From Chitinophagaceae bacterium (GTDB taxonomy: Bacteria; Bacteroidota; Bacteroidia; Chitinophagales; Chitinophagaceae): a DNA stretch of 64,000 nucleotides. The notes beneath the pieces were generated by a model. The model did no database searches and was not told the DNA's origin. It saw only the letters and a list, made by a program, of their open reading frames with translations. How positions within the stretch are numbered: the first letter of the stretch is position 1; the number at the start of each line of letters is the position of its first letter. The position numbers were made by a program, and so were the translations under genes. The stretch lies in contig JAQBNL010000001.1 in the NCBI GenBank assembly GCA_028288585.1, forward strand, positions 1 through 64,000. The letters run 5' to 3'. This document shows positions 9,268 through 19,410 of this stretch, piece after piece.

Positions 9268-10803
9268 ATGAGTGAAAATAAAAATGCCGAAGTAGAGCTA
9301 AAGCAAATCGAAGACTCCGAAACTGAGAATAATTTATTCCCGGTTTTTTTAAAGCTGGAAAAACTTCGGCTGCTTATCATTGGGGGTGGAAAAGTTGCTT
9401 TGGAAAAACTGCATACAGTATTACACAATTCACCGGCAACAAAAGTTACAATGGTTGCTATTGAATTCGCAGAGCCTACCCGTAATGCAGCAACTCATCA
9501 TGAAAATGTGGAATTGATCGAAAGAGCTTATAAAACCTCAGACCTTGACAATGCTGATGTAATAATAATTGCTGTTGATGACTCCTTAACCAGCGAACAG
9601 ATACGCAACGATGCCCATGAAAAAAGTAAACTGGTAAATGTTGCCGATAAACCTGAGCTGTGTGATTTTTATCTCGGCTCAATTGTAAAGAAAGGCAATC
9701 TGAAAATTGCTATTTCAACAAACGGTAAATCTCCCACCATAGCCAAGCGCTTAAAAGAAACATTCAACGACCTGCTGCCGGAAGAACTTGATGAAGTGCT
9801 GAATAACATGGAAGGAATAAGAAATAAAATGAAAGGCGATTTTGCGACCAAAGTGAATAAGCTTAATAAAATCACCAAAGCGCTTAGTACAACAAACGGT
9901 ACTGAAACTTCTACAGGTGAAAAGCGCTGGCGCAGGATCGCCACGTATTCAGTACTTGCATTCTTATTTATGTTGTTAGGGCATATTGTATTGTCATACA
10001 TTCCTTTTCATGATCTGCAAAACAGTTTTGTAAATATGACAAAAGATCTTGACAAGCATTTTTACATTATGATAATTGCAGGCTTTGTTGCGCAGATGAT
10101 AGATGGTGCATTGGGTATGGGTTACGGCGTTACCTGTACTACGTTTCTTTTATCAATTGGCATAAACCTGCCTGCCATAAGCGGAAGCATTCATACAGCA
10201 GAAATGTTTTCCAGCGCCGCTTCCGGATACAGCCATTATAAATTCGGTAATGTAAATAAAAAATTATTTAAGGCATTGCTTATCCCCGGCATATTAGGCG
10301 CCGTTATTGGTGCATGGCTATTATCAAAATATGGCGATGAGTACTCTCAATATATCCGCCCCATATTAGCATCTTATACATTACTGTTAGGTTTAAGAAT
10401 ATTATTGAATGCTTTTAAAAAGAACAGGATCCCCAAAAAAGTAAAACGGGTTGGATGGCTGGCCGGTGCCGGCGGATTTTTAGATTCGTTTGGCGGTGGC
10501 GGCTGGGGGCCATTAGTTACCAGTACACTCATCTCAAAAGGGCGCACACCTAAATATGTGATAGGAACAGTAAGCATCACAGAATTTTTTGTTACGCTGG
10601 CAAGTGCAATAACATTCTTCTCATTAATTGGCCTTAGCCACTGGCAGGTTATAATTGGTTTAATAATAGGAGGCGTTACTGCAGCGCCATTAGCGGCACG
10701 GCTTGCGGGTAAGCTGCCCCTTAAAACCATGTTCATCTCCGTTGGAGCATTGGTTATAATATGGAGTGTAAGGATATTATTGAAGTCATTAGGCGTATTT
10801 TAA
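9268..10803 (+). CDS. Fusion: precorrin-2 dehydrogenase/ferrochelatase-like domain + TauE/SafE (TSUP) permease
   Basis: N-terminal LLIIGGGKVALEKLHTVL...VADKPELCDFYLGSIVKKGNLKIAISTNGKSPTIAKRLKE (Met8/CysG-N type), then multi-TM segment with IDGALGMGYGVT and GGWGPLVTS. Confidence 0.88.
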   Translation: MSENKNAEVELKQIEDSETENNLFPVFLKLEKLRLLIIGGGKVALEKLHTVLHNSPATKVTMVAIEFAEPTRNAATHHENVELIERAYKTSDLDNADVIIIAVDDSLTSEQIRNDAHEKSKLVNVADKPELCDFYLGSIVKKGNLKIAISTNGKSPTIAKRLKETFNDLLPEELDEVLNNMEGIRNKMKGDFATKVNKLNKITKALSTTNGTETSTGEKRWRRIATYSVLAFLFMLLGHIVLSYIPFHDLQNSFVNMTKDLDKHFYIMIIAGFVAQMIDGALGMGYGVTCTTFLLSIGINLPAISGSIHTAEMFSSAASGYSHYKFGNVNKKLFKALLIPGILGAVIGAWLLSKYGDEYSQYIRPILASYTLLLGLRILLNAFKKNRIPKKVKRVGWLAGAGGFLDSFGGGGWGPLVTSTLISKGRTPKYVIGTVSITEFFVTLASAITFFSLIGLSHWQVIIGLIIGGVTAAPLAARLAGKLPLKTMFISVGALVIIWSVRILLKSLGVF

Positions 10804-10863
10804 ATTACGATGATTGGAAAAAGTGGCCTCCGATGAATTATCTTTGCTTCCAAATTATTCTCA

Positions 10864-11289
10864 ATGGTCACAATAGAAGTCAATAGAAAGAGCGGAGATT
10901 TTGGCTTTGAAGCTAAAGATGCCAATGGACATGTTGTTCGCTTAGATACCAGCGATGAAACTGGAGGAATTAATTTCGGTGTTCGCCCTATGCAGTCATT
11001 GCTAATGGGTTTAGGCGGATGCAGCGGCATTGATATCGTTTCTATCTTAAAAAAACAGCGGCTCACTATTGAGGAATTTTCCATGAAAATACAGGGAGAA
11101 AGGGAAAAAGGAAAAGAACCATCCTTATGGGAATCTGTTCATATTGATTTTGAATTGAAAGGAAATATGGATAAGGATAAAGCAGAAAGAGCCTGTGCAT
11201 TATCCATCAATAAATATTGTTCTGTTGCTGAAACATTGCGACGCTCAGGAACAAAGATAACCTGGAGTGTAATTGTGAATAAAGACTAA
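10864..11289 (+). CDS. OsmC family protein
   Basis: GGINFGVRPMQSLLMGLGGCSGIDIVSILKKQR and C-terminal YCSVAETLRRSGTKITW, typical OsmC/YhfA-like. Confidence 0.88.
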   Translation: MVTIEVNRKSGDFGFEAKDANGHVVRLDTSDETGGINFGVRPMQSLLMGLGGCSGIDIVSILKKQRLTIEEFSMKIQGEREKGKEPSLWESVHIDFELKGNMDKDKAERACALSINKYCSVAETLRRSGTKITWSVIVNKD

Positions 11290-11373
11290 AGTATTCTCTA
11301 ATCATGGCTTTAGCCCAAAGCAAGTGAGAAAGAAGTGAGAAAAAAAATAGTAATCGAAATAAAAAAATAATTA

Positions 11374-12543
11374 ATGAAGCTTCACCCTATAACAAAAGCA
11401 ATAAGAACACAAACAGAACGGACCAATGAAGGCGAGCATTCTACACCCTTATTTGTAACAAGCAGTTTTTGTTTTGATAACGCGGAAGAAATGAGAGCAG
11501 CGTTTGCAGATGAAACGGATGATAATATTTACAGCCGCTTCAGTAATCCTAACGTAACCGAGTTTATAAATAAAATGGTTGAACTGGAAGGCGCCGAAGC
11601 CGGTGTTGCCACTGCAACAGGGATGAGCGCTGTGTTTGCAACTTTTATGGCGCTATTAAAAAAGGGCGATCATCTTTTATCATGTAATGCAGTTTTTGGA
11701 AGTACCCATAATATCATAAAAAAATATTTACCTAATTATGGTATTGAATGCAGTTACGTTAGCGCAGATAAACCCGAAGAATGGGAAGCCGCTATCCGGC
11801 CAAATACAAAAATGATCTACCTCGAAACGCCTACCAATCCGGGCCTTGATATTGTTGATCTTGAATTTGTTTCGGCTCTTGCCAAAAAACATAATCTTAT
11901 TTTAAATGTTGATAATTGTTTTGCTACACCATTAAACCAGCGTCCAATTGATTATGGTGCACACATTGTTTTGCATTCGGCAACTAAATGGATCGATGGA
12001 CAGGGAAGAGTGCTGGGAGGTGTAATAGTGGGTGATAAAAAACTGATACAGGATATTTATTTGTTTGTACGAAATACAGGGCCCTCCTTATCACCGTTTA
12101 ATGCATGGATACTAAGTAAGAGTTTGGAAACACTTGATGTACGCCTGGAACGCCATGCAAAAAATGCATTGCAAATTGCTTCGGCTTTAGAGAGTCATCC
12201 AAAAATATCGTGGCTGAAATATCCTTATTTACCAGGTCATCCGCAGTATGATATTGCAGTTAAGCAAATGAAAAACGGCGGCGGTGTAGTTTGCTTTGAA
12301 TTAAAAGGCGGACTGGAAAGTGGTAGGAATTTTTTGAACAGTCTTGAGATGTTATCGGTTACTGCAAACCTGGGTGATACAAGAAGTATTGCTTCTCACC
12401 CGGCAAGCACAACACATGGCAAGCTTACTGAAGAAGAAAGACTGGAAGTAAATATTACACCCGGCCTCATTCGTATTTCTGTAGGACTGGAATATGCGGA
12501 TGATATTCTGAATGATATTTTACAGGCATTGGAAAAATCTTGA
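11374..12543 (+). CDS. metZ: Trans-sulfuration PLP enzyme (O-succinylhomoserine sulfhydrylase / cystathionine gamma-synthase type)
   Basis: [42 protein letters not shown] (PLP lysine), SHPASTTH. Confidence 0.85.
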   Translation: MKLHPITKAIRTQTERTNEGEHSTPLFVTSSFCFDNAEEMRAAFADETDDNIYSRFSNPNVTEFINKMVELEGAEAGVATATGMSAVFATFMALLKKGDHLLSCNAVFGSTHNIIKKYLPNYGIECSYVSADKPEEWEAAIRPNTKMIYLETPTNPGLDIVDLEFVSALAKKHNLILNVDNCFATPLNQRPIDYGAHIVLHSATKWIDGQGRVLGGVIVGDKKLIQDIYLFVRNTGPSLSPFNAWILSKSLETLDVRLERHAKNALQIASALESHPKISWLKYPYLPGHPQYDIAVKQMKNGGGVVCFELKGGLESGRNFLNSLEMLSVTANLGDTRSIASHPASTTHGKLTEEERLEVNITPGLIRISVGLEYADDILNDILQALEKS

Positions 12544-12619
12544 CTTAACCATAAACGAACTTTTTGAAGTATTTTCATGTGCAACGATTGCTGCTTTTTT
12601 TGATTCTTAATTTTTCATC

Positions 12620-15199
12620 ATGGATAACCAGGCTTTACGGGGATTGCAGCATTTTAAAAATTATGTTGGCATAAAATTTCAGCTGTATAATAGTTTATTT
12701 ACTTCATTGCCATTTCACCGCATCGAAAAAACAGGCATTCTTTTATCACTGTTTTTAAATAATTGCGAAGAAGGATATAAAAAGAAGCTTAGCCCCACAG
12801 AAATAGTTGAAGAATTTTTTATCAAGCATACAACCTATACCAATCAAAACGAAAGGCTGGACATTCTTTTCCGGTTTATCCAGTTTGTAGAAAGGCAGGT
12901 GGTTTTATTTGATGCGCTCGAAGATGCTGCATTTACACAGGTGCACGATACAAGCGGGGTTGGTACACTTAAACAACTGGAACTGGAAGTGCTTCAACAC
13001 AATAAAGAAGAAGCGCTGTCAAAAAAGCTGGAAGACTTTTGCATAAGAATGGTTCTCACAGCTCATCCTACGCAATTTTATCCTGGTTCGGTTTTAGGCA
13101 TCATCAACGATCTTTCAAAATCACTTGCAGAGAATAATACAGCACAAATAAATATGTACCTGCAGCAGCTGGGTAAAACAGCATTCTTTAAAAAAGAAAA
13201 ACCTTCGCCGTATGATGAAGCGATAAGCCTGGTCTGGTACCTGGAAAATGTTTTTTATGCAGCAGCAGGAAGAATAATTTCATTTATCAAAAACCAGTTC
13301 CCTGATGCCATTCATGAAAACAACCCGGTAATTAATATGGGCTTCTGGCCCGGGGGGGATAGAGATGGCAACCCTTTTGTAACAGCAGATACTACCTTAA
13401 AAGTAGCAGATGCTTTACGAGGCGGAATTATAAAATGTTATTATCTTGATATCAGGAGACTGAGGCGCAGGCTTACTTTCAAAGGTGTAGACGTTATCCT
13501 GTCAGAACTGGAAACACAGTTATATGATAATATCTTTATCCCCGGTCATCGTACAACATTAACCAAACTGGATATTCTTACTTCATTAAATAAGATAAAA
13601 GAAATTCTTATTTACCAGCACAACGGTTTATTTCTTCACCTTGTAAATAATTTAATAAACAAAGTGCATGTTTTCGGATTGCATTTTGCTTCGCTTGATA
13701 TAAGGCAGGAAAGTTCTGTTCACAATAAAGTGTTAGAAGAAATTGCTGTGGAAAATAAAATTCTTCCTGCTGATTATTCAACATTGCCTGTAGAAAAAAA
13801 GATAGAGGTTCTTACCAAAAATGAAACCGCTCTTCCTGAACATACTTATAAAACTCCAATTGTAAATGATACTATCAATACTATAAAAGCAATTAAATCA
13901 ATCCAGTCATACAATGGAGAATCAGGATGTAACCGGTATATTATAAGCCAGTGTAATTGTGCGCTGAATGTGATTGAAGTGTATGGCCTGTTTATTTTAT
14001 GCGGCTGGCAAAAAAAGGAATTGAATATTGATATTGTTCCATTATTTGAAACAATAGATGACCTTCAAAATGCAGCAACCATAATTAAAACTTTGTATGA
14101 GAATAAAGAATATAAACAACATTTAAAAAGAAGAAGTAACCGCCAGACAATTATGCTGGGTTTTTCCGACGGAACAAAAGACGGAGGCTATTTAATGGCC
14201 AACTGGAGTATTTATAAGGCAAAAGAAAAACTCACAGCAATTTCAAAAGAATATGATATTGATGTGATCTTCTTTGATGGCCGTGGCGGACCACCGGCAA
14301 GAGGAGGCGGAAAAACACACAAGTTTTATGCGTCCATGGGAAAAAATATTTCCAACAAAGAAATTGAATTAACCATACAGGGGCAAACCGTAAGTTCTAA
14401 TTTTGGAACCATTGATTCTGCCCAGTATAATATTGAGCAATTAATTCATGCGGGCATTTCCAACGAGCTTTTCTCCAATCGTGATATTACTTTGCAGGAA
14501 GAAGAAGAAGCTTTACTGCAGGCGTTATCAAACGAAAGTTTTAATTCTTACAACAGCCTCAAAAATCATCCTGATTTTGGAGATTACCTCTCACATATCA
14601 GCCCTTTAAATTTTTACAGTGAAACAAATATTGGCAGCCGCCCGGCAAAACGTGGCGGTACAAGTAAATTAGATCTAAAAGATCTGCGGGCTATACCATT
14701 TGTTGGAGCATGGAGCCAGCTTAAGCAAAATGTGACAGGCTTTTATGGTGTGGGCACAGCTATACAAAAGCTGGAAAGAGAAGGGCAATTCAATAAGATA
14801 AAGTTGTTGTATCAAAACTCATTATTTTTTAAAACCCTTATGGATAATTGTGAAATGGCTATGAAGAAATGTTTCTTTCCATTAACAGAATATTTATCAA
14901 AGGATGAAAAATATGGGGAGATATGGAATATGATCTATCGGGAATATACACTCACTGAAAAATATATTTTTCAACTTAGCGGAAAAAATGAATTGATGGC
15001 TGATTACCCGGTTGAACAATTATCAATAAGTATGAGAGAAAAAATTGTTTTACCCCTGGTTACCATTCAGCAGTTTGCTATTTCACAAATTCGTAAAATA
15101 GAAAATGAGATGGTAAAAAATCCTTTAAAAGATACTTATCAAAAGCTGGTGATACGCTGTTCCTTTGGCATAATCAATGCAGGCAGAAATTCAGCATAA
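12620..15199 (+). CDS. ppc: Phosphoenolpyruvate carboxylase
   Basis: VLTAHPTQFYPGSVLG, GFWPGGDRDGNPFV, FFDGRGGPPARGGG, FGLHFASLDIRQES. Confidence 0.93.
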   Translation: MDNQALRGLQHFKNYVGIKFQLYNSLFTSLPFHRIEKTGILLSLFLNNCEEGYKKKLSPTEIVEEFFIKHTTYTNQNERLDILFRFIQFVERQVVLFDALEDAAFTQVHDTSGVGTLKQLELEVLQHNKEEALSKKLEDFCIRMVLTAHPTQFYPGSVLGIINDLSKSLAENNTAQINMYLQQLGKTAFFKKEKPSPYDEAISLVWYLENVFYAAAGRIISFIKNQFPDAIHENNPVINMGFWPGGDRDGNPFVTADTTLKVADALRGGIIKCYYLDIRRLRRRLTFKGVDVILSELETQLYDNIFIPGHRTTLTKLDILTSLNKIKEILIYQHNGLFLHLVNNLINKVHVFGLHFASLDIRQESSVHNKVLEEIAVENKILPADYSTLPVEKKIEVLTKNETALPEHTYKTPIVNDTINTIKAIKSIQSYNGESGCNRYIISQCNCALNVIEVYGLFILCGWQKKELNIDIVPLFETIDDLQNAATIIKTLYENKEYKQHLKRRSNRQTIMLGFSDGTKDGGYLMANWSIYKAKEKLTAISKEYDIDVIFFDGRGGPPARGGGKTHKFYASMGKNISNKEIELTIQGQTVSSNFGTIDSAQYNIEQLIHAGISNELFSNRDITLQEEEEALLQALSNESFNSYNSLKNHPDFGDYLSHISPLNFYSETNIGSRPAKRGGTSKLDLKDLRAIPFVGAWSQLKQNVTGFYGVGTAIQKLEREGQFNKIKLLYQNSLFFKTLMDNCEMAMKKCFFPLTEYLSKDEKYGEIWNMIYREYTLTEKYIFQLSGKNELMADYPVEQLSISMREKIVLPLVTIQQFAISQIRKIENEMVKNPLKDTYQKLVIRCSFGIINAGRNSA

Positions 15200-15223
15200 C
15201 AAATAAATTTTCTTTCCATTCAT

Positions 15224-15254
15224 AAAAAAAGGTCCCCCATAGAAATGGACGACC
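15224..15254 (-). terminator. Rho-independent terminator for the minus-strand amt gene
   Basis: On the minus strand GGTCGTCCAT-TTCT-ATGGGGGACC hairpin (10-bp arms, two mismatched positions) followed by TTTTTTT. Confidence 0.6.
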
Positions 15255-15295
15255 CTCAACAATGCTACCATATGAAAATTTAAAAAATTTTGGTC

Positions 15296-16615
15296 TTATA
15301 ATTTTTCATCATGCTGTGTAACATCCAGCCCTAACTCTTCTGCCTCAACTGATACACGCATAGGATGAATTAGATCTACCAGTTTAAATAAAATAAATCC
15401 AACTACTGTTGCATATACTACTACTACTAAGCAACCCAACAGTTGGTGGCCAAAAAATTCTGTGCCACCATAAAAAAGTCCGTCATTACCGGCAGGATTT
15501 ATTTTTTTGCTTGCAAATATGCCCGTCATGATCATACCGACAATACCGCCTATACCATGACATGGAAAAACATCAAGCGTATCATCAATAGTGGTTTTAC
15601 CTTTCCAGTAAACAGCGAGATTAGAACATATTGCTGCTATAAAGCCAATAAAAATACTTTGGGGTAACCCAACAAACCCCGCAGCTGGTGTAATAGCTAC
15701 CAATCCTACAACTGCACCAATACAAAAGCCGAGAGCAGAAGGTTTTCTTCCACGCAATGCATCAAAAAATATCCAGGCAAGACCGGCAGCAGCCGAAGCT
15801 GTATTGGTGGTAGCAAAAGCTGACACGGCAAGACTGTTTGCTGCCAATGCTGAGCCTGCATTAAATCCAAACCAGCCAAACCATAGAAGACCTGTTCCTA
15901 ATAATACATACGGAATTCTTGCAGGCTTCACTTCTTCGTGTGCAATATGAACTTTTCTACGTTTTAATAAAATTGCACCCGCTAATGCAGCACAGCCGGC
16001 AGATATATGTACTACTGTTCCTCCTGCAAAATCAAGTACGCCCATCTTAAATAAAAACCCATCGGGGTGCCATGTCCAGTGTGCAATAGGTGCATAAATA
16101 AACAAACTAAAAAGTACCATGAACAACACATAGGATGTAAACCTTATTCTTTCTGCCGTTGCTCCCACTACGAGTGCAGGAGTGATTATGGCAAACTTCA
16201 TCTGGAATAATGCAAATAATAAAATAGGAATAGTAGGAGCAAGACTCCATGGCTCATGTGAATTGATCCCCTTCATAATAAAAAAGGTTCTTGGGTCACC
16301 AATAAATCCATGAATGGATTTGCCGAAGGCCAGGCTAAATCCAACTACTACCCATAAAACACTAATTAATCCCGTTGCAACAAAACTTTGCATCATGGTG
16401 GAAATAACATTTTTCTTTGCAACCATTCCTCCATAAAAGAAAGAAAGCCCGGGCGTCATTAATAATACCAATGCCGATGCAATTAACATCCAGGATATAT
16501 CCGCAAAATTGTAAACTTTAGATCCATCGAAGTCTACAAACAGCGGTATAAAAATGCTGAATACTGCGATTGCCGCAAATAAAAAAAAGGGAATAGAACT
16601 TGTATTATTTTTCAT
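15296..16615 (-). CDS. amtB: Ammonium transporter
   Basis: MTPGLSFFYGGMVAKKN, FAGGTVVHISAGCAALAGAILL, GFNAGSALAANSLA, DVFPCHGIGGIVGMIMTGIFA. Confidence 0.95.
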   Translation of the reverse strand: MKNNTSSIPFFLFAAIAVFSIFIPLFVDFDGSKVYNFADISWMLIASALVLLMTPGLSFFYGGMVAKKNVISTMMQSFVATGLISVLWVVVGFSLAFGKSIHGFIGDPRTFFIMKGINSHEPWSLAPTIPILLFALFQMKFAIITPALVVGATAERIRFTSYVLFMVLFSLFIYAPIAHWTWHPDGFLFKMGVLDFAGGTVVHISAGCAALAGAILLKRRKVHIAHEEVKPARIPYVLLGTGLLWFGWFGFNAGSALAANSLAVSAFATTNTASAAAGLAWIFFDALRGRKPSALGFCIGAVVGLVAITPAAGFVGLPQSIFIGFIAAICSNLAVYWKGKTTIDDTLDVFPCHGIGGIVGMIMTGIFASKKINPAGNDGLFYGGTEFFGHQLLGCLVVVVYATVVGFILFKLVDLIHPMRVSVEAEELGLDVTQHDEKL

Positions 16616-16657
16616 AAACTTTTTTTTAGATTAATATCAACATTGTTGATTGATATC

Positions 16658-17722
16658 TTAAAAATGATATGTAGCAGCAAGTATTGCAGTAGCAGTACTC
16701 TTGGTTGCTGTTCCGTCATTCTTTGTAAAAATTGTATTCTTTGCTGCATCTAAACGCAGTTCAGGAATTATAGTAAGGTTCCCTATTTTAAAATTGGGAG
16801 AAAGCGTTACATCAAATATGCTTGTTGCCGGTGCCAAGACCACTGCTTTCTTATTATCAAAATATTCGCCTCTTAATGTAATACCAAAAGTGCTGACAGG
16901 ATCATAATTTAAATATAGAGCAGAGCCCCACCAACTGGCACTTGAACCTCCTTTTGGTTTTGCTGATTGTACCGTGCCATTGTAACCAATGCTAAACATA
17001 CTGCTAACCGTTCCGATTAATACCAGGTCAAACTGGGTTGTGCTAAAAGACCCGCCATAAGATCCCTGGTAATTGAGATACGCTTTTATCTTATCATTAG
17101 TTGACGCTGTACTGAATTGGGCAATTGCATATTTTCTTGATGTGGCGGGAGAAACTATATCAGATGGATTAGCAATACCAAACATTAGGTTGCTCTTTTT
17201 TCCTAAGCCTATATCAGCCTTTAAACCGGTATGAGAAAACGGTCCGTAGGAGAACATATAATCCATACTATAATTCCGGTTTAGATATGCATCAACTAAT
17301 TCATAACCGATATGGGTTGCCCATTTACCCATCGTTAATTTAAATTTATCACTGATGGCATAACTTAAATAAGCCTGTTTAACTGCGAATAAAGTAGAGT
17401 GTGTAGGATCACCATAAGAAAACTCTTCTGCCCTGGGGCCAAAGCCCAAATCTATGGTGGCACTGGCTTTACCAAAACTGTGGTCTGCTTTAATGCTTGC
17501 CATACCTAAAGCAAATGTGTTTTGCGAATTTGTAAAACTGGTATAATTATTAAAGGTGGTTTTAGAATTTGAAAAATTAAACCGGTAATAAGCATCAACC
17601 GAACCGGTTATTACCGGACCGCCTGGCTTGGTTTCCGTGACAGAAGAACTATCTGATTGTGCATAACCTGAAAAATAAATTACTGTAATTCCTACGAAAG
17701 AGAATAAAAATTTTCTTAACAT
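16658..17722 (-). CDS. Outer membrane beta-barrel porin-like protein
   Basis: Signal peptide ending YAQ; GSVDAYYRFNFSNSKTTFNNYTSFTNSQNTFALGMASIKADHSFGKASATIDLGFG; repeated amphipathic strands to C-terminal ATYHF. Confidence 0.8.
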   Translation of the reverse strand: MLRKFLFSFVGITVIYFSGYAQSDSSSVTETKPGGPVITGSVDAYYRFNFSNSKTTFNNYTSFTNSQNTFALGMASIKADHSFGKASATIDLGFGPRAEEFSYGDPTHSTLFAVKQAYLSYAISDKFKLTMGKWATHIGYELVDAYLNRNYSMDYMFSYGPFSHTGLKADIGLGKKSNLMFGIANPSDIVSPATSRKYAIAQFSTASTNDKIKAYLNYQGSYGGSFSTTQFDLVLIGTVSSMFSIGYNGTVQSAKPKGGSSASWWGSALYLNYDPVSTFGITLRGEYFDNKKAVVLAPATSIFDVTLSPNFKIGNLTIIPELRLDAAKNTIFTKNDGTATKSTATAILAATYHF

Positions 17723-17772
17723 TGTTTTAGATTTAAAGATTAAAAAAGAAGGGTATTGCTGATTAACTTTTC

Positions 17773-19176
17773 TCAGAAGTTAATAAACTCAGCGGTACCC
17801 TTTTCTTCTGCGGTTAATGAACCATTATGTTTTACCAGTAAAGTGCCCTGTAAATATTTCTCATTGTGTTGTGATGCGTCTAATCCAAGCTCTTCATCAG
17901 CAGTACTAACTCTTATTGGCAGGATAAAATTGATAAGTTTAAAAATACCATAAGAAACTACAAAGCTGTATGTAACCACTATCCCTAACGCTTTCAATTG
18001 TGTAATAAAAAATGTTGGATTTCCATAAAATAATCCATCATTACCGCCGCTATTTACATTCTTACTGGCAAAAATTCCTGTCATAATCATTCCTACCATA
18101 CCGCCAATACCATGACATGGAAAAACATCCAGGGTATCATCCAATATAGATTTGCTTCTGTAATAAACTGCAACGTTTGATATAAGCGCAGCAACGGCTC
18201 CGATAAAAATACTTTGTGGTATTGCAACAAAACCTGCGGCAGGAGTTATTGCAACCAGACCAACTACAGCGCCGATGCAAAATCCAAGAACAGAAGGTTT
18301 TTTACCTTTTAAAACATCAAAGAACATCCAGGCTAAACCGGCAGCTGCAGCTGCAGTATTAGTTGTTGCAAATGCAGAAACAGATAATGCATTGGCGCCT
18401 CCGGCAGAGCCAGCATTAAATCCAAACCAGCCAAACCACAGCAATCCTGTTCCGATAAGAACATAAGGAATATTGGCAGGAGGAATTTCTTTATTTTCCA
18501 GATGTACCTTTCTGCGTTTTAAAACTAATGCTCCGGCTAAAGCTGCACAACCTGCAGAAATATGCACTACTGTTCCGCCAGCAAAATCCAGTACCCCCAT
18601 TTTAAATAAAAACCCTTCAGGATGCCAGGTCCAATGTGCAATTGGTGCATAAACCAGTAAACTGAATAAAACAATAAATAATATATAAGAGGAGAAACGT
18701 ATTCTTTCCGCTACTGCACCTACAACAAGGCTCGGAGTTATGATAGCAAACATTAACTGGAAAAGAGCAAACAATGTAAGGGGAATTGTTGGCGCCAAAC
18801 TCCAGGGAGCGCCCGAAGCAACTCCTTTGAAAAAGAAGTGTGTGAAGGGATTACCGATAAAGCCACCTATTGAATCTCCGAAGCAAAGGCTGTACCCAAC
18901 GGTAACCCATAAGATACTTACAACCCCTGTTGCAACAAAACTTTTAATCATGGTAGAAAGAACATTTTTCCTGTGAACCATTCCTCCATAAAAAAAAGCT
19001 AACCCGGGCGTCATTAAAAACACAAGGGCAGTGGCTACAATTATCCAGGCCACATCTGCAGAGTTGTACTTTCCTACATCAATAAAATTTTGGATAGAAG
19101 GAACAAACAGTGCGGCAATAGCAACAACCATCAAAACTAAAAATGGTGCGGCATCCTTAAATTTAATTTTTATCAT
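17773..19176 (-). CDS. amtB: Ammonium transporter (paralog of 15296-16615)
   Basis: Long near-identical segments to the other Amt (FAGGTVVHISAGCAALAGA, GFCIGAVVGLVAITPAAGFV, DTLDVFPCHGIGG). Confidence 0.95.
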   Translation of the reverse strand: MIKIKFKDAAPFLVLMVVAIAALFVPSIQNFIDVGKYNSADVAWIIVATALVFLMTPGLAFFYGGMVHRKNVLSTMIKSFVATGVVSILWVTVGYSLCFGDSIGGFIGNPFTHFFFKGVASGAPWSLAPTIPLTLFALFQLMFAIITPSLVVGAVAERIRFSSYILFIVLFSLLVYAPIAHWTWHPEGFLFKMGVLDFAGGTVVHISAGCAALAGALVLKRRKVHLENKEIPPANIPYVLIGTGLLWFGWFGFNAGSAGGANALSVSAFATTNTAAAAAGLAWMFFDVLKGKKPSVLGFCIGAVVGLVAITPAAGFVAIPQSIFIGAVAALISNVAVYYRSKSILDDTLDVFPCHGIGGMVGMIMTGIFASKNVNSGGNDGLFYGNPTFFITQLKALGIVVTYSFVVSYGIFKLINFILPIRVSTADEELGLDASQHNEKYLQGTLLVKHNGSLTAEEKGTAEFINF

Positions 19177-19410
19177 AATTTTTTAGTTATTTATTCGAAT
19201 TTATACAAAAAACATTTAAATGTAACCGCATAACTTATATATAATAAATTATAATGTAATGAGTATTATACCTAACATACTGTTTTTCAATAGAATCATT
19301 AAAATAAAATAGTTTTCCACATAAAAATATGGATAAATAGATTAATATATTTATTTTACTAATATATTTGATAGCGCACATTTATCTCACCAGAAAGAAT
19401 ATGGAGGATT

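Noticed and set aside
10374-10736. Minus-strand ORF (120 aa) antisense to the TauE fusion
   Set aside because: Shadow ORF of a membrane protein; no start context or domain support.
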